Positions 60,155 through 64,000 of a stretch of DNA of 64,000 nucleotides are shown piece after piece. Location: contig OU452201.1 of NCBI GenBank assembly GCA_911728435.2, forward strand, positions 15,810,001-15,874,000, given 5' to 3'. This DNA comes from Apoderus coryli. Lineage: Eukaryota > Arthropoda > Insecta > Coleoptera > Attelabidae. Every line of letters begins with the position of its first letter. Position 1 is the stretch's first letter. Made by a program: the position numbers and the translations under genes. The notes below the pieces were generated by a model. The model searched no databases. It was not told the DNA's origin and was given only the letters and a program-made list of their open reading frames with translations.

Positions 60155-62400
60155 ATGACTTCAGCAGAACAACCAACGATTAATGAAGGTGACGTATTAG
60201 TACAAAATAACGAAATCACATCCACCTCAGACCTATTTATTTATCCCTTTGTGTCGAGTTTTGCCTTATGTGGCAGAGCTACCTATAGAAGATATGTGAC
60301 ACAGCGTGCATCTGATCCTAGAATTCCTATTCCAATACCAAATCCAACTCCAAGACGAAGTTTTGGTTAGTTTTATATACCTAGTAATATTATTTTATAA
60401 GTAGGTATTAGTAAATTAATTCTCAATTTGCAGTTTCTCACAGAGTGAACGACATGTCAACAAGAAGTGCTTTAATCTCGGTGCTGATAATATTTATCAG
60501 TTCATTATGCGCCCTTGTTTTTGTATATAGCAGTTTTCCAAATGTGACCGAGTAAGTTTTAAAACTTCACATTATATGATTATATCAAATTTATTCTGAT
60601 TGTTTTTTCTAGCGAAGAACGCAATCATATTAAATTACCGTGGAACATTGAAGACGCTAAACAATTAGGCATCGTCTTAAGCCATTACAAAGATGATCAC
60701 TACTACGAAGTTATGGCAGCTGTTTTTATTACCTATATATTGTATCCTTTTACGTATTTTACAAAAATTCATCTTATGATGTCCGAAATACTCATAATGT
60801 CTTAACAAAGCCAAACGTACAGGTATTGTTGGTCACTCTATAATATTGTAATATTTCTGCCACTAGAAAATAAGTATATACTATTTCGTCACCTGAATAG
60901 ACAGACTCTTGAAATTTTGATGATGATTGAACATTATGTTTTAAAAATCAATTATATTGACACATTGACCCATAAGGTTACAAGGTGGTCACAAACCACT
61001 GTATGATCTACTAATAAAAATAAGCATGTCAATTTCCTCAAATGTAACACCCTTTATATTATCTAATATGCTGAAAGAGTATCAAGTTCCATTTCAAATG
61101 ATTATGCCAAGTTTCTCGAAATATTGGATTATTTCTGTATATTTGAATTAGGTAGCCATGAAACCTTATTAAACGTCACGAAACTTGTTGCTGTGCCCAA
61201 AAAAATAATTACATACAAAGTATTATATTTGAAATAAGAAAGTTAGTAACAACTTCCGGAAGTGGCACAAACGTCACAATATTATAGAGTGATAGATTGA
61301 GTTAGCCTCAGTAATCACTTAAATTTTCAAAACAATCTTATACTTCGTTTTCTCCACACGTCTAATGTACAATCGACAATCACCCTGTATGTGGCTAAAC
61401 ACTAAAATTCAGATTGCCTGACCATTTAATTGACATCCACCTTCAATTAACGCTGATATTAGAAATCAGATATTTCCTTTAGAAAAAAAAATTAACGATA
61501 AATTACTTTAAAAACTAATGTTGGGCAGGTTTGTGCTTACTTTTGGCGAAAAAAAGTTTGGAAAAATCTTAAAAAATTAAATATGTAGGTACTTTGGTTC
61601 AAGCATTTTGCGTCTTCGAACTGTGGGAAATATACAAATATACCTACATTAATATGTAAATTTTTTTATAATTCAACAGTATATTTGAGGATTAATTTCA
61701 TGGTCATGGAACTGAACACTTATTTGTCAATTCTTGAAAACGAAGGAATAGAACAACCAAGAAAATTGAGGCGCGGTTCTATTGAATAACTAAAGTTGGG
61801 TGTTCTCTCGGTCGCTTTCCCTAGTTTTCAAGAATACTGCCACTAAACTGTGATCGTAAAACTTTAAAAATATTTTGCTTAACTCCTTACAGTTTACAAA
61901 CCTTTGCCATTCCGGGATCACTATTCCTTTCGATTCTTTCTGGATTCCTATTCCCATTTCCATTAGCATTAACTCTAGTCTGCACCTGCTCAATGGTAGG
62001 AGCCACACTTTGTTTCCTACTGTCCCAATTACTGGGCCGAAAACTGGTGCTTCACTACTTCCCACAAAAGGCTCAACAGTGGGCTGTAAAAGTGAACAAA
62101 CATAAGGACAATCTGTTCAACTATATCGTGTTTCTACGCATCACGCCCTTTTTACCGAACTGGTTCATCAACTTGACGGCACCTGTCATTGGAGTTCCGT
62201 TGAGCCCATTTGCGTTTGGAACATTTGTGGGGGTAGCGCCGCCCTCCTTTGTCGCCATACAAGGTGGACAGACGTTACATCAAATGACAGCTGACGATAC
62301 TGCCTTTACCACTGGCTCATTCGTTTGGTTGGGCATTGTTGCCATAGTATCGCTGATACCAATATTTCTAAGGAACAGACTCAAAGAGAAGATGGAATAG
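60155..62400 (+). CDS. Tmem41b: TMEM41B homologue (stasimon), VTT-domain ER scramblase
   Basis: Exons 60155-60365, 60434-60551, 60613-60741 and 61893-62400 join in phase to 321 residues (human TMEM41B is 291). An in-frame TAA at 60134 precedes the ATG. After a polar N-terminus of about 75 residues comes the first membrane helix (ALISVLIIFISSLCALVFVY), then the VTT/DedA domain: IFLQTFAIPGSLFLSILSGF, LGRKLVLHYFP, RITPFLPNWFINLTAPVIGV, FGTFVGVAPPSFVAIQGGQT, and a last helix before the basic end KEKME. The re-entrant loops and the RITPFLPNWFIN motif are diagnostic. The family moves phospholipids between ER leaflets and is needed for autophagosome formation and lipoprotein export. The longest intron, 1.15 kb, shows no gene. 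Confidence 0.96.
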
Positions 62401-62455
62401 ATTTTGTTGTTATATATTGTTTTTATTTTTTAAGGCTAGTATTATTAATGATTTA

Positions 62456-62461
62456 AATAAA
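62456..62461 (+). terminator. Polyadenylation signal of TMEM41B
   Basis: AATAAA 55 bp after the stop codon, followed by a T/G-rich stretch (TTGTTGTTGTTTTT at about 62480), the usual downstream element. Confidence 0.7.
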
Positions 62462-63192
62462 GTATTGTATTTGGTTAAATATTTGTTGTTGTTTTTTTAA
62501 ATAAACTTTGAAAATTATAGAAGTATGTGGTGTTACAACCTTCTCTAGACAAGCCATGAACAGAAAATGGTAACACCGCATACCGTTAGTAAACTAGACT
62601 ACTATACATACACAACCGGCGAGCGGTCGCAACGAAAATATTTGTAAACTATTTTGTATTATTAACAAAATAGGTACGTTTGGTTAAAACCTGATTTTTT
62701 TCCATAGTGAATTTGTAGTTTTTTTGTGTACCAACCAATAATTACTGAAAACTATGTATAACGAAAGACTGAGAGGAAAGTGAAACAAAAACTTCTGGCA
62801 AATTACAGAAATATATTTCTGATTAAATATACATTACAAAAACATTATGATATAAATAAAATATACTTAATACACTAAAACTTTTTGGTATATGATTTGG
62901 TAAAAAAGTGTTTTAATAGGTACGCAATTATTTTTGTATATAATTTGATAAAAAGTATTTATAGAAATACATTTTTGATAAAATTGTAAAAACAGTTGAT
63001 TTTTAGGTAAAACTAACAATACGAATTGATATAACTTATAGAATAATTTGTGGATATATCATTTGTTGGAAGACTGATTGGTTTCCAATACCACCAGTTG
63101 TACCACACTGTAAATAAATAAATATATAATACATTTATTAAATATTGGTATGCTCAAATTATCAGTATTACATTCGAAGTTTTTAACTAGGC
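62462..63192. other. Intergenic region between convergent genes
   Basis: AT-rich spacer between the 3' ends of TMEM41B and the right-edge gene. No gene, tRNA or clear repeat is seen. Confidence 0.5.
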
Positions 63193-63198
63193 TTTATT
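63193..63198 (-). terminator. Polyadenylation signal of the right-edge gene
   Basis: AATAAA on the minus strand, 53 bp past the stop codon at 63253-63251. Confidence 0.6.
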
Positions 63199-63250
63199 TG
63201 TTGTAAGTCCGATTACAGTATTTTATTTTTATTGTTAATTTTCTGAATCA

Positions 63251-64000
63251 TTATAGTGCTAAGTAGGACTTACAAACATATTGCTGCTTCAACAGCACAG
63301 ATACTGTTCGACATTTCGCTCCACACTCCTTCGACGGTTTCAATACAACATTTCTCTCCCCATATGCCTGAACCATAAAAACGTAGCTGCACTCTACGTT
63401 CGGCAAACTGTATCCATCAGCTCGACCTTTATCAATCATTATAAACCGTTCGACAGTTTGGCCGGCTCTGTCCGGTATAAAGTACGGTCGCGGAAATAAC
63501 TGTCTGACGATTTGCGCCGAAGATAATTTATTCAATCGCCATTGCACATGGAAATTGGAAGACCCTGTTTGAAGAAATTGATCATCATTGGCAGTGAATA
63601 GTTGTTCGATACTCGTTAAACCTGATTGGGTCGAACTAAATCTACGCGAGTCTTGCCTTAAAATTGATGAATGGTTATGATAGAACGATCTTAATGTGGA
63701 GAATGTTACTAAGGGTTGACCAGTCTGAAACAGATAATAATAATATGGCTAATAAATAATAATCTCATAACACAAATAAATTAAAAAATATAATTTTAGG
63801 AAATCAAAATACCCCAAGTCCCAAGTCTTACATGAAATCAAAGTTACCGTTACCATTTGCAGCATGTTCAAAGTCTGAAACCTGGAGACCAAGAACGGGA
63901 GTTAGATTTTTTTTTCTAGCGTCTAAGTTCAATTCAAGATAAGAGGTTGCTTACCTCCACAGATTTAGAATCCTAGATATGTGCTTACCTCACATATGGA
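63251..64000 (-). CDS. 3' end of an unrecognised gene
   Basis: The terminal exon runs from an acceptor at 63726-63725 (TTTCAG) over 63724-63251, giving 157 residues and a stop. The sequence is mixed polar, with LFPRPYFIPDRAGQTVERFI, DGYSLPNVECSYVFMVQAYG and a Cys-containing end (ECGAKCRTVSVLLKQQYVC). Four Cys and no membrane helix could suit a secreted or disulphide-bonded domain, but no known motif matches and I assign no function. Upstream, a 21-bp exon (63874-63854, TTTCAG acceptor, GTAACG donor) is in phase, and donors at 63988 and 63954 could end the preceding exon, which leaves the window. Confidence 0.6.

Noticed and set aside
1..64000. CRISPR arrays, operons, bacterial signals
   Set aside because: The sequence is eukaryotic, with GT-AG introns throughout; none of these applies.

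Overview
The window is insect genomic DNA: AT-rich, with many introns holding remnants of non-LTR, Tc1/mariner and hAT elements. The main gene encodes an insect-type large lipid transfer protein, and a canonical eukaryotic tRNA-Cys is present. A beetle-like genome would fit the repeat style, but the sequence does not prove the order.

Layout. (1) 998-44269, minus strand: one very large gene of the apolipophorin / apoLTP family. I could join 48 exons, every junction keeping the reading frame, into about 3,855 residues: a signal peptide, an N-terminal lipid-transfer (vitellogenin-N type) module, a long beta-rich lipid-binding middle, a helix-rich stretch and a C-terminal von Willebrand D domain. 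The last splice donor points to one more small exon near or beyond the left edge. Its introns are a reservoir of mobile DNA. (2) 44.3-48.5 kb: intergenic, with a tRNA-Cys and a head-to-head pair of tRNA-derived repeats. (3) 48484-57560, plus strand: a six-exon, 12-helix major facilitator protein most like the monocarboxylate transporter (SLC16) group. Its introns carry a hAT-type non-autonomous element with an 8-bp target duplication, a decayed mariner transposase and an antisense THAP-domain pseudogene. (4) 60155-62400, plus strand: a complete four-exon TMEM41B (stasimon) gene. (5) 63251 to the right edge, minus strand: the 3' end of a gene I do not recognise.

Two of these genes may act in one pathway. 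TMEM41B-type ER scramblases support lipoprotein export in vertebrates, and the giant gene encodes the structural protein of an insect lipoprotein or lipid transfer particle. Linkage alone proves nothing.

The most interesting signal is in the introns: a set of type I hammerhead ribozyme motifs with intact catalytic cores and base-paired stems. Two lie 336 bp apart in a direct tandem repeat at 13902-14431, the arrangement of a retrozyme (a circular-RNA-producing non-autonomous retroelement). Others lie at about 6.9, 12.0, 16.3 and 43.1 kb, three of them followed by a shared tail motif.
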